From the NCBI GenBank assembly GCA_036734025.1, contig DAIMZI010000017.1:1-50361 (forward strand): a stretch of DNA of 50,361 nt. Reading direction: 5' to 3'. The stretch comes from DAIMZI01 sp036734025. GTDB lineage: Bacteria > Pseudomonadota > Alphaproteobacteria > Rhizobiales > Rhodomicrobiaceae. Numbering within the stretch: the first letter of the stretch is position 1; each line of letters starts with the position of its first letter. The notes beneath the pieces were generated by a model that was not told where the DNA came from, searched no databases, and was given only the letters and a program-made list of their open reading frames with translations. Positions 16,564-24,177 of the stretch are shown here, in pieces. A program made the position numbers and the translations under genes.

Positions 16564-17214
16564 TCACCCGTCGATCGGGGCGTAGCGCGCCGCCCGGTTT
16601 TCCAGCACGCGCTGAAGTTTCACGAGGCCGCCGATGATGAGCATGTACAAGATGCCGGCGACGATGATCGGCGGTAGCGGCTCATAGGTCTGCGCGGCAA
16701 TGCGGTTGGTCACGCGCGTCAGATCGACGATGCCGATAACCGCGATGGCCGGGCTTGCCTTGATCAGGAACGTCATCTCGTTGATGAGCGCGGGCAGCGC
16801 GGCATAGGTCATCTGCGGGAACATGATGCGCCGGAAATATTGCGGCCTGGTCATGCCGACGGCACGCGCTGCTTCGATCTGCGAACGGGGAAAGGACTGA
16901 TAGACCGAGCGCCAGATCTCGGCGTTAAAGCTGGCGGTGTTGAGCAGCAGCGTCAGCACGCCGGCGGTGAACTTGTCGATGTTGATCCCGAGCACCGGCA
17001 GGCCGACAAAAATCAGCAGGACAAGCGTGACCAGCGGCGTGGCGCGGCCCAGGCTCACGTAAAGAATGATGAATTGCGACAGGATCGGAATGCCCGACAC
17101 CCGACCCAGCCCGAGGGCAAGGCCGAGCGGCACCCCCCCGATGATGGCAAGGCCCGAGATCCATATCGTGATCCAGGCTCCATCCAGCAGCGTCTGAAAT
17201 CCGACTGCCGTCAC
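16564..17214 (-). CDS. Polar amino acid ABC transporter, permease subunit 1
   Basis: 216-residue HisQ/GlnP-type permease with about five membrane segments. The EAA loop appears as SFPRSQIEAARAVGMTRPQ near residue 125. A conserved ASPAIAVIGIVDLT stretch follows in the third segment, as in HisQ-like permeases. It begins 73 bases after the binding-protein stop, with a stable hairpin in that gap, and runs with only 6 bases between it and the second permease. Confidence 0.93.
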   Translation of the reverse strand: MTAVGFQTLLDGAWITIWISGLAIIGGVPLGLALGLGRVSGIPILSQFIILYVSLGRATPLVTLVLLIFVGLPVLGINIDKFTAGVLTLLLNTASFNAEIWRSVYQSFPRSQIEAARAVGMTRPQYFRRIMFPQMTYAALPALINEMTFLIKASPAIAVIGIVDLTRVTNRIAAQTYEPLPPIIVAGILYMLIIGGLVKLQRVLENRAARYAPIDG

Positions 17215-17226
17215 GCTTTACCCCCT

Positions 17227-17263
17227 GCCTTCCGCGCCCGGTGATGGTCCGAGCGCGGAGGGC
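17227..17263 (-). repeat. Intercistronic hairpin between binding-protein and permease genes (amino-acid importer)
   Basis: TCCGCGC (17231-17237) and GCGCGGA (17253-17259) form a perfect 7-base stem with a 15-base loop, extended by three more pairs beyond one mismatch. In the minus-strand transcript this sits 24 bases after the binding-protein stop and 13 bases before the permease start. No T-run follows. It is placed as hairpins that protect the 3' end of binding-protein mRNA and lower permease expression. Confidence 0.6.
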
Positions 17264-17287
17264 ATTCTTGATTGAAACACGCAGGAT

Positions 17288-18175
17288 TCAGTTGGTCGCC
17301 GTCATCGCCTGATAGTCTTCGATGCTCTTGATCGGCTTGGTGGGGAGCTCGGGGAATGACTGTCCGAACCACTTTTCCTGAAGCTCGGCCAGCTTGCCGG
17401 ATTCGCGCAGGTTCAAGATGAACCCGTTGATGAATTCGAGCAGCTCCTCATTGCCCTTCGGCACGGGATAGGCATGAAAGCCTGGCCCCGAAACCGGCTC
17501 GCCCATGGCGAAATCATCGCCGCGCTGAGCAACGAGGCTCTTGGCGCTGATGACCGAGTTCACGGTATAATCGAGACGGCCGTTGGCCAGATCCTCATAG
17601 ATTTCAGGATAAGACGTGTATTCGATCACCTGGCCAAGGCTGCCGCCGGTCGCTTCCAGCATGGCCTGCAACTCCGGCAGACGCGATAGCAGCACGCTGC
17701 CGGCCTGCACACCGACCGTCAGGCCGTTCAGATCGGCAATGCTGTTGATCCGGTCATCGCCGGCGCGCTTGATGTAGAAATGCTGGGCGCTGGCGGTGGG
17801 AACGGAGAAATCGAAGACCCGCAGCCGCTCTTCCGAGACGATCGAACCCGTGATCGCCGCATCATATTTGCCGGCGCGCACGGCCGCGAGCAGGCCCGAC
17901 CAAGGCAGGATTTCCTGACGGATCTCGAAATCGGCATATTTGCGCAATTCCGCGACGATATCATGGGTGAATCCGGTCGGCTGGCCGTCCTTCATGATCT
18001 CGAAGGGCGCGTAATCGTCTTCCGTGGCGATGGTCATGTATCCGCGCTCCTTGATCTCGGCGAGCGTGGCCGCCACCGCAACCCCCGGCAGCGCGATCAC
18101 CGCAGCCAGCGCACCCAGGACCAGGCCGAGCGCGGTGCGGCGGCTGAAGGTGGAAGCATCGAGTTTGCAAGACAT
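17288..18175 (-). CDS. Polar amino acid ABC transporter, periplasmic binding protein
   Basis: 295-residue SBP_bac_3 family protein. I choose the second ATG (18175) because AAGGAG lies 8 bases upstream; the first ATG (18181) sits only two bases from it. The N-terminus carries a signal peptide with an Arg-Arg pair (STFSRRTALGLVLGALAAV), which may be Tat. The mature fold begins ATLAEIKERGYMTIATEDDYAPFEI. TGSIVSEERLRVFDFS near residue 110 holds the Arg that clamps the ligand carboxylate in amino-acid-binding relatives. The exact ligand (polar amino acid, or something derived from one) is unknown. Its operon starts with a DUF1989 gene, a strong hint that the ligand is the substrate of that enzyme. 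Confidence 0.92.
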   Translation of the reverse strand: MSCKLDASTFSRRTALGLVLGALAAVIALPGVAVAATLAEIKERGYMTIATEDDYAPFEIMKDGQPTGFTHDIVAELRKYADFEIRQEILPWSGLLAAVRAGKYDAAITGSIVSEERLRVFDFSVPTASAQHFYIKRAGDDRINSIADLNGLTVGVQAGSVLLSRLPELQAMLEATGGSLGQVIEYTSYPEIYEDLANGRLDYTVNSVISAKSLVAQRGDDFAMGEPVSGPGFHAYPVPKGNEELLEFINGFILNLRESGKLAELQEKWFGQSFPELPTKPIKSIEDYQAMTATN

Positions 18176-18230
18176 CTGCATATCTCCTTGTTTTGGCTCT
18201 TACATAAACGGATTGGGCAGTTCAGCCCCC

Positions 18231-18863
18231 TCATGCATCCCCGACCGGACGAAGACGCACGCCGATGGCCTTCGGGCGGCGATCGGCGCCGTTGGTCGGG
18301 ACAATATCCATTGGACAGGCCGAGATGATCAGCCACAGGTCCATCTCGGCGGCGAGCAAGAGCGCCTCTCCGGCACTGACGCGCGGCGGAAGGATCTCCA
18401 GCGATCCATCCGGGCCAATGGCGACATTTTCGAATATGTTGACCGGGCTCGGGATTTCGCGCGGCTGCTGCCCGTGTTCGGCAAGCGCCTCGATGAGATT
18501 GTCCACGCAGGTGCGATGCGGACCATCATGGCCCAGCAGCCGGTAGCGTGCTTCATCACATGCCGAGAGCAGCAGATCATGATCGCCCGGCGAGCTGTCG
18601 GCGATCACCTTCAGCATCGGCCGCCGCCGATTCGTGAAGAAGGCTTCTCCGATCTTCGGGCTCAGACGGTCGAGACATGACCTGGTATGTTCGGTCGACA
18701 GGAATTCGCCGGCATCGCAATCCGCGAAGGCCCACATGTCGGCCACCTGTGGACCCTCCAGCGCGATGATGTCCATCTGGTCGCCGGCGTGCATGTGAAA
18801 GGCCTTGCCAGTGCCCGGCGCAATCGCAAATTCACAGATTTGTGCAAAATTAGCGTGGGACAT
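18231..18863 (-). CDS. DUF1989 family protein, copy B
   Basis: 210-residue DUF1989 protein, first gene of the amino-acid ABC operon (55 bases before the binding-protein start). Conserved residues: STEHTRSCLDRL near residue 57, GDHDLLLSACD (His95, Cys102), HRTCVDN (His116, Cys119), PVNIFENV near 140 and SACPMDIVPTNG (Cys183), the pattern of the main DUF1989 branch. I start at the ATG at 18863 (MSHANFAQ). In-frame ATG 18896 and TTG 18941 are possible, but none has a good ribosome site, and the TTG would sit inside an inverted repeat that looks like an operator. It is a possible partner of copy A, as with CgdA and CgdB. Function unproven. Confidence 0.85.
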   Translation of the reverse strand: MSHANFAQICEFAIAPGTGKAFHMHAGDQMDIIALEGPQVADMWAFADCDAGEFLSTEHTRSCLDRLSPKIGEAFFTNRRRPMLKVIADSSPGDHDLLLSACDEARYRLLGHDGPHRTCVDNLIEALAEHGQQPREIPSPVNIFENVAIGPDGSLEILPPRVSAGEALLLAAEMDLWLIISACPMDIVPTNGADRRPKAIGVRLRPVGDA

Positions 18864-18917
18864 GGGGTCCGTAACTGGCAATGCCTTTGACGGCATATGG
18901 CAGATTGTGACAGGTTG

Positions 18918-18946
18918 ACGCATTCCGAAGTATTTGTCCAATGCGT
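18918..18946. promoter_or_regulatory. Inverted repeat between DUF1989 copy B operon and the IclR gene
   Basis: ACGCATT (18918-18924) and AATGCGT (18940-18946) form a perfect 7-base inverted repeat with a 15-base spacer, 55 bases upstream of the DUF1989 start and 171 bases upstream of the IclR start. Divergent genes with a regulator on one side commonly share such a site. IclR proteins bind palindromes of about this length; the regulator is inferred. Confidence 0.45.
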
Positions 18947-19116
18947 TTCTTTTTCATCGTACGCAACAATTATGCCACCGAGCGAAACGTGCTTGCGGCA
19001 TCCCGATAGCCAGTCGCACCTGTGGCGGCTGACGAACCCGGCGCGCGCCCTGTATGCTGCGTTTCATGTGTTTTCCCGCGCCAGCTTGACGCGAAACCGA
19101 TTTGCCGAGGTGTTCA

Positions 19117-19887
19117 GTGGCTTCCAACCGCACGACCTATTCACCGCTTCGCAAGGCGTTTGCGATCCTGGAGATCCTGACGCGCGAAGGCAAACCCGTC
19201 AGCGCTCCGGACCTGGGCGCCGAACTGGCCATGACGCGCCAGACCATCCACCGGATCTTGAGCCAGCTCGAGGAGCTGGGCATGGTCCAGCGCGACTTCG
19301 AACGCGAGCGCTATGAGGTAGCGCCGGCGCTGGCTCAGCTTGGCCTGCGCGCACTTGGCACCGTGCGCGCCACGAAGCTCCGCCGTGCGATACTGGAGCG
19401 GCTGGTCGCTGAGGTTCGCGAGACCTGCAATATCGGCGTGCTCGATGGCAATGAGGTGGTCTATATCGACCGTGTCGAGTGTGACTGGCCGCTGCGCGTG
19501 CAGCTCAAGCCGGGCAGTCGTCTGCCCGCTTACTGTACCGCCATCGGCAAGCTGCTGCTGGCGCAGCTTTCACAAAAACATCTCGACCAATATCTCGCGG
19601 CCGTACCGCTGGAGCGGCGCACGCCCAACACGCTTACCAGCGCGCATGCGCTTGGCGAGGCCATCGCCGAGATCCGCGCCAGGGGATATTCGATCAATGA
19701 TCAGGAAGATTCCGCTGGTTTGCTGGCGGTCGCGGTCCCGATCCGTGACCCAGATGGCGTCATCCGCGCCGGGCTCGCCGTGCATGGCCCGGAAATCCGT
19801 CTGCCACGCAGCCGGGCCGTCGATCTGGTGCCGCGCCTTGCGGAAACCGCAGCATCGATCAGTACGCTGTTATTCGAAAATGCCTAA
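19117..19887 (+). CDS. IclR-family transcriptional regulator
   Basis: 256-residue regulator. Residues about 10-65 are the winged helix-turn-helix (LRKAFAILEILTREGKPVSAPDL and MTRQTIHRILSQLEELG). Residues about 80-250 are the IclR effector domain, with ETCNIGVLDGNEVVYIDRV, PAYCTAIGKLLLAQL and the NDQEDSAGLLAVAVPI stretch around the ligand pocket. The GTG at 19117 has GAGGTG 6 bases upstream and is the best start. It is divergent from the DUF1989 copy B/amino-acid ABC operon and precedes the second ABC operon, with an inverted repeat on each side, so it may control both. IclR members often respond to aromatic or small organic acids; the inducer is unknown. Confidence 0.92.
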   Translation: MASNRTTYSPLRKAFAILEILTREGKPVSAPDLGAELAMTRQTIHRILSQLEELGMVQRDFERERYEVAPALAQLGLRALGTVRATKLRRAILERLVAEVRETCNIGVLDGNEVVYIDRVECDWPLRVQLKPGSRLPAYCTAIGKLLLAQLSQKHLDQYLAAVPLERRTPNTLTSAHALGEAIAEIRARGYSINDQEDSAGLLAVAVPIRDPDGVIRAGLAVHGPEIRLPRSRAVDLVPRLAETAASISTLLFENA

Positions 19888-19934
19888 TAGCTGATCGCCA
19901 AGCCCGCAAATTGACCGCCTTTTTCGGCCTGTTG

Positions 19935-19970
19935 CACAAATTATGTGACGTGTTGTCACACAATTTTGTG
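19935..19970. promoter_or_regulatory. Large near-perfect palindrome upstream of the second ABC operon
   Basis: The core TGTGACGTGTTGTCACA (19944-19960) has two perfect 6-base arms around a 5-base centre. The symmetry extends outward: CACAAA at the left end (19935) mirrors TTTTGTG at the right (to 19970), with one extra base on the right. It is AT-rich against a GC-rich background. It lies 48 bases after the IclR stop and about 100 bases before the binding-protein start, the natural place for an operator of the IclR protein. Confidence 0.65.
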
Positions 19971-20067
19971 TTACCCTTGCATTAATGGTTCAGCCTGAGA
20001 TGTCTGCTGAGGCATGCAGGCGACCAGTGATCCATCTCCAGTGAATCCGTTGCAAGGAGAGCCGTCC

Positions 20068-21048
20068 ATGAAATTTCTCGCCAAACTCGCCGTTCTGGGG
20101 GCAGTGCTGTTGGGCGTGAGCCCGCAAGCCTCAGCCACCGAGACCATCAATTTCGGTGTTCAGCCCGCGACAATGCCGATCTACATCGCACGCGCTGCGG
20201 GACTGCTCGACCCGATCGAGCAAAAGCATGACGTCAAGATCGTCTTCCGCAGCTTTTCTTATGGCGCGCCTGAAAATCAGGCGCTGGCAGCGGGCGAATT
20301 GCAGATCGCATCTGCCGGGATGGGACCGGCGATTGTCGCGTCCGCGCGCCTGCCTGCCAAGCTGCTGGCGATCTCCATTCTGGAGCAGACCGCCATCCTC
20401 GTCCCCGAGGATTCGCCTATCACCTCGATCGCCGATCTGAAGGGCAAGCGGATCGCCTTTCCCGGCAAGGGCTCGCAGCAATATCCGCTGCTGGTGAAAG
20501 CCCTGACTGATGTCGGCCTGAGCATCGACGATGTGGAGCTGTTCAGGACCAAGGGATCAGATGTGCCGACCCTGCTCGCCAACAAATCCGTCGATGCCGG
20601 CATCACTTGGGATCCTCATGTGTCCAATGCACTTGCGGCCGGCCACTCGCGTGTGTTGATGAAGGCCGAACAGATCCTGCCGATCAAGGCAGGACATTAC
20701 ATCGGCAATGGCGTCTATGCGCGCGAGGACTTCATCGAGGCGCGTCCTGAACTGGTGCAGGACCTGATCACGGCCATAGTCCAGGCCATCGACCTCATCT
20801 TGAAGGATGAAGAAGCCGCGGTGAAGATGTGGGCGGACCAGATCGGCTTCCCCGAAGAGGTGATCCGCCTGTCCCTGGCGCAGAAGATCTCGGTCTACAA
20901 TCTTGATGTGGCTCCAGAGGCGAGCACCATCGAGGCCTACACCAAATTCTTGAAGGACGCCGAGATCCTCGAGGCTACCGACAACCCGAAGTTTGACCCG
21001 AGCTTTGCCCAGAAGGCCCTGACCATCGTTCAGCAAGGGGTCAGATAA
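20068..21048 (+). CDS. ABC transporter binding protein, sulfonate/taurine/nitrate type
   Basis: 326-residue periplasmic protein of the SsuA/TauA/NMT1-like family. The signal peptide MKFLAKLAVLGAVLLGVSPQASA precedes TETINFGVQPATMPIYIARAAGLLD. The ligand-site stretch ENQALAAGELQIASAGMGPAIVA near residue 70 and FPGKGSQQYPLLVKAL near 130 follow the family fold. The start ATG has AAGGAGA 8 bases upstream. Family ligands range from alkanesulfonates, taurine and nitrate to pyrimidine precursors and aromatic acids. With an amidase as the last gene of the operon, an amide or N-acyl compound is a reasonable guess. Confidence 0.9.
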   Translation: MKFLAKLAVLGAVLLGVSPQASATETINFGVQPATMPIYIARAAGLLDPIEQKHDVKIVFRSFSYGAPENQALAAGELQIASAGMGPAIVASARLPAKLLAISILEQTAILVPEDSPITSIADLKGKRIAFPGKGSQQYPLLVKALTDVGLSIDDVELFRTKGSDVPTLLANKSVDAGITWDPHVSNALAAGHSRVLMKAEQILPIKAGHYIGNGVYAREDFIEARPELVQDLITAIVQAIDLILKDEEAAVKMWADQIGFPEEVIRLSLAQKISVYNLDVAPEASTIEAYTKFLKDAEILEATDNPKFDPSFAQKALTIVQQGVR

Positions 21049-21075
21049 AGGCGGCATCCGCAAGTGAGCGGTAAT

Positions 21076-21128
21076 GTCCATACCAAGCCGTGTGCCGGAC
21101 GCCCCACGAGGGGCGCCGGCGCATGGAC
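21076..21128 (+). repeat. Strong intercistronic hairpin between binding-protein and permease genes (second importer)
   Basis: GTGCCGG (21092-21098), a bulged A, then CGCCCC (21100-21105) pair with GGGGCG (21110-21115) and CCGGCGC (21116-21122) around the tetraloop ACGA. That is a 13-pair stem with one G-T pair and one bulge. An outer GTCCAT/ATGGAC pair (21076-21081, 21123-21128) can close it further. It lies 27 bases after the binding-protein stop; the permease begins at 21154. No T-run follows, so it is not a clear intrinsic terminator. Confidence 0.7.
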
Positions 21129-21153
21129 GATCCTGAATTCGGGAGGTGCGGCT

Positions 21154-21909
21154 ATGACCCAGATGGCGCGTAACGTCATGCCCTACATTGCGGCGCTGCT
21201 GACGATCGGCCTCGTGTGGCAGCTTGTGGTCGTGCTCTCCAATGCGCATGTCGCCATCCTGCCGCCGCCGCTGTTGATGCTGTCGAGCTTCTTCGGACTG
21301 CTGTTGAGCGGCGAACTGTTCGTCCACATCTGGGCCAGCCTGAGCCGGGTGCTGTCGGCATGGTTGATCGCCGCGATGGTCGCCGTGCCGCTGGGCCTCG
21401 CCATGGGGCGCTCATCGCGGCTTGAGGCAATCGTCGATCCCTTCGTCGAGCTTTTCCGACCCATCTCGCCGCTCGCCTGGATCCCGCTGGCCATCCTGTG
21501 GTTCGGCATCGGCGAAACAGGGAAGATCTTCATCATCTTCATCGCCACCTTCTTCCCGATACTGCTGAACACGATTTCGGGCGTGAAGGGCGTTGACCCG
21601 GTGCTCATCCGCGCCGGCCAGGTGCTCGGCTGTGACAGCGAACGCAAACTGTTCATGAAGGTCATCCTGCCGGCCGCCATGCCCACCATAATCGTCGGGT
21701 TCCGCATCGCGTTCGGCACAGGCTGGGCAGCGATAATCGCGGCCGAACTCGTCGCGGCGCAGTCAGGGCTTGGCTATCTCATCGCCGATGGCATGGAGAT
21801 CCTGCGATCCGATCTGGTGCTCGTGGGCATGGTGGTCATCGGCATCCTCGGCGTGTGCATCGACGCGGTCTTCCGCATCATCGCGCGCCGCTATGACTGG
21901 GGGAAATGA
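21154..21909 (+). CDS. ABC transporter permease, sulfonate/taurine/nitrate type
   Basis: 251-residue SsuC/TauC-like inner-membrane protein with about six membrane segments. The EAA coupling loop reads DPVLIRAGQVLGCDSERKLF near residue 150, and FRIAFGTGWAAIIAAELVAA follows, as in SsuC. I start at the ATG at 21154, which has GGGAGG 8 bases upstream; the GTG at 21064 lies in front of the hairpin and lacks support. Its stop overlaps an ATG of the ATPase gene (ATGA at 21906-21909). Confidence 0.93.
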   Translation: MTQMARNVMPYIAALLTIGLVWQLVVVLSNAHVAILPPPLLMLSSFFGLLLSGELFVHIWASLSRVLSAWLIAAMVAVPLGLAMGRSSRLEAIVDPFVELFRPISPLAWIPLAILWFGIGETGKIFIIFIATFFPILLNTISGVKGVDPVLIRAGQVLGCDSERKLFMKVILPAAMPTIIVGFRIAFGTGWAAIIAAELVAAQSGLGYLIADGMEILRSDLVLVGMVVIGILGVCIDAVFRIIARRYDWGK

Positions 21910-21911
21910 GA

Positions 21912-22760
21912 ATGGATGCACGATCCCTTGTCAAAGACGCGCACTTCGCGGCTGCGCAGGCGGCAAAAAGCAAGGCGATCCAGGTGCGGGCGCTGGAGAT
22001 GACCTTCATCAGCGATCGCGGCAATGTCAATGCGCTGCGCCCGACCGACCTTCATGTGCCAGCGGGCCAATTCCTCGCCATTGTCGGCCCCTCCGGGTGT
22101 GGCAAGAGCACGCTGCTCAACATCCTCGCCGGCTTCCTGCGCCCGACAGGAGGCACGGCCTCGATCGGCGATGATCCGGTCCGCGGCCCCGATATCGACC
22201 ACGGCGTCGTGTTTCAGGACTATGCGTTGTTCCCATGGCTTTCGGTGCTCGACAATGTCGCCTTCGGGCTGGAACAGCAGGGAGTTGCGCGCACAATGCG
22301 TCACGAGATCGCTCGGCAATATCTGGGCGTCGTCGGACTGCAGGATTTCGCCAATCAGCGCCCCAGCGAACTGTCAGGCGGCATGAAGCAGCGCGTCGCC
22401 ATCGCGCGCGTCTTTGCCACCGACCCGTCGGTCATCCTGATGGATGAGCCGTTCGGCGCGCTCGACGCCCTTACCCGCCGCTTTTTGCAGCAGCAGTTGC
22501 TGAAGATCTGGCAGGAGCACCAGAAGACCATCCTGTTCATTACCCATTCGGTTCAGGAGGCGGTCTATCTGGCTGATCGCATCATCGTCATGACGGCGCG
22601 GCCTGGACAGATCAAATCGGATCACCTGATCGACCTGCCTCACCCGCGCGACTTCACCTCGGACAGGTTTCGCGATCTGGAGCGGCTGATCTATGCCGAT
22701 CTCGACGCCGAACTCGAAAAATCCTTCGATCTCACATTCGGCGGGGGAACCAGTGACTGA
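21912..22760 (+). CDS. ABC transporter ATPase, sulfonate/taurine/nitrate type
   Basis: 282-residue SsuB/TauB-like ATPase. Walker A is VGPSGCGKST, the Q-loop VFQDYALFPW, the signature LSGGMKQR and Walker B VILMDEPFGALD. The N-terminus has a roughly 20-residue lead before the domain. Start: two in-frame ATGs (21906 and 21912); GGGGGA lies 7 bases before 21912 and too close to 21906. The stop overlaps the GTG of the amidase gene by 8 bases, so all four genes of the operon are tightly linked. Confidence 0.94.
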   Translation: MDARSLVKDAHFAAAQAAKSKAIQVRALEMTFISDRGNVNALRPTDLHVPAGQFLAIVGPSGCGKSTLLNILAGFLRPTGGTASIGDDPVRGPDIDHGVVFQDYALFPWLSVLDNVAFGLEQQGVARTMRHEIARQYLGVVGLQDFANQRPSELSGGMKQRVAIARVFATDPSVILMDEPFGALDALTRRFLQQQLLKIWQEHQKTILFITHSVQEAVYLADRIIVMTARPGQIKSDHLIDLPHPRDFTSDRFRDLERLIYADLDAELEKSFDLTFGGGTSD

Positions 22761-24063
22761 TGACGTGGCCCCTGGCCCAACCAGGTCCGGCGCGGGCAAA
22801 CAGGCGCGCGCGCACGATGCCGGCGGCCGGATCGCGGCGGGTATTTCCCGGATAGTGGCCCGAGAGCCGGACGTCCGGGCCTTTCGCGACATGCGCCTCG
22901 ATGAGGCCCGCGAGCTCGCTGAGCGGCTCGATGAGATTGATCCCGGCGATCGCGGGCCGCTGCACGGCCTGTCCGTGGGCATCAAGGAAGTCTTCGATGT
23001 TGCAGGTCTGCGCTGCACCTGGGGCACGCCGATCCACGCCCAGCGCATCCCGGATGCGGACTGCACACTCGCAAGCCGCCTGATCGCGGCTGGCGCCATC
23101 ATCATGGGGACGACCACATCGACCGAATATGCCATGGCGCGAGAGCCCGAGACGACCAATCCGTTCGATCCGGCAAAAACGCCTGGCGCCTCCTCCTCGG
23201 GCTCGGCCGCCGCGGTCGGGGCTGGCATGGTGTGCTGTGCGCTTGGCTCGCAAAGCATCGGCTCAGGCATTCGCCCGGCAGCCTATTGCGGCATCATCGG
23301 CTTCAAGCCCAGCCACGGCGTCTTGCCGCTCGATGGCGCCATGCCGCTGAGCGAGGCGCTTGATCACCCGGTCATCATGGCGCGCGGCCATGACGTGCTT
23401 GAGCGGGTCTACCGAACGCTGCTGGGTGTGCCGCAAAATGTGCTGTCCCCCTCGCCTTCGCCCGCGCCCTCCCGCATCATGATGGTTGAGCCGTGGTATG
23501 ACGAACCGCTTGATCGCAGCGTCATTCAGGCGCTGGCCGGCGCCGCGCAGGCGTGCCGTCAGCTCGGCTGGACGGTGGAGTCAGGCGCCATCACCGATCT
23601 GAGCCGGGGCGAGCGTGAATGTGTCCACACGCTGATCGCCCACGACATGGCCCGCCACCACGGCGGCGATTACGACAAATTCGGCCATCTGATGAGCCCG
23701 GCAATGGCTGGCTGGATCGAGATGGGGCGCAAAATCGACGCCGCCACCTATCGCAGCGCCCTGGACAAGCGTCTGGCGATCATCGAGGCGCTGGCGGGCT
23801 GGCTGCCTCGCGGCGCGGTGATCCTGACAGCGGCGACCGTTGGCCCGGCGCCAGCGCGCACGCAAGGAACAGGGTCGCGCGCGCCCCAGCGGCTGTGGAC
23901 GCTTGCCGGCTTTCCCGCGCTGACCATTCCCGGCTGGCGCTGTGGGGCTCTGCCGATCGGGGTCCAACTGGTTGCGCATCACGGGGCGGACCAGCTCCTG
24001 CTGAGCGTCGGTCGCGCGCTTGCCAACGCCGTCGCGGTTCAGGAGCAGCCGGCGGCCGATTAA
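22753..24063 (+). CDS. Amidase-signature hydrolase
   Basis: 436-residue amidase-signature enzyme that should cleave a C-N amide bond with a Ser-Ser-Lys triad. Lys78 sits in VGIKEVFDV, the Gly/Ser loop is TPGASSSGSAAAVGAG, and the nucleophile is Ser171 in GSQSIGSGIRPAAYCG. The GSGIRPA form belongs to the subgroup that usually reads GTQTxGSxIRPA, which includes many uncharacterised amidases. The first 30 residues are a polar lead. I start at the GTG at 22753, which has GGGGGAAC just before it and overlaps the ATPase stop (GTGACTGA); the longer reading from 22693 would run inside the ATPase gene. Location in the transport operon implies that its substrate, or a product, is the imported compound. 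Confidence 0.9.
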   Translation: MTDDVAPGPTRSGAGKQARAHDAGGRIAAGISRIVAREPDVRAFRDMRLDEARELAERLDEIDPGDRGPLHGLSVGIKEVFDVAGLRCTWGTPIHAQRIPDADCTLASRLIAAGAIIMGTTTSTEYAMAREPETTNPFDPAKTPGASSSGSAAAVGAGMVCCALGSQSIGSGIRPAAYCGIIGFKPSHGVLPLDGAMPLSEALDHPVIMARGHDVLERVYRTLLGVPQNVLSPSPSPAPSRIMMVEPWYDEPLDRSVIQALAGAAQACRQLGWTVESGAITDLSRGERECVHTLIAHDMARHHGGDYDKFGHLMSPAMAGWIEMGRKIDAATYRSALDKRLAIIEALAGWLPRGAVILTAATVGPAPARTQGTGSRAPQRLWTLAGFPALTIPGWRCGALPIGVQLVAHHGADQLLLSVGRALANAVAVQEQPAAD

Positions 24064-24177
24064 GCGCCCGCAGATAGCTCGCCAATGATCGACCCTCAGC
24101 CGGCCGGCGTAGTACTGGTTGCAGCATGAGATATGCGTTGCCTGCACTGTCATCGTGGTGGTGAAATCTCTGCGGAC

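Noticed and set aside
14429..18863. Guanidine-sensing (ykkC-type) riboswitch expected near CgdA/CgdB-like genes
   Set aside because: I looked in the leaders of both DUF1989 genes and saw no ykkC-like stem with the conserved ACGR segments; a covariance-model search would settle it.
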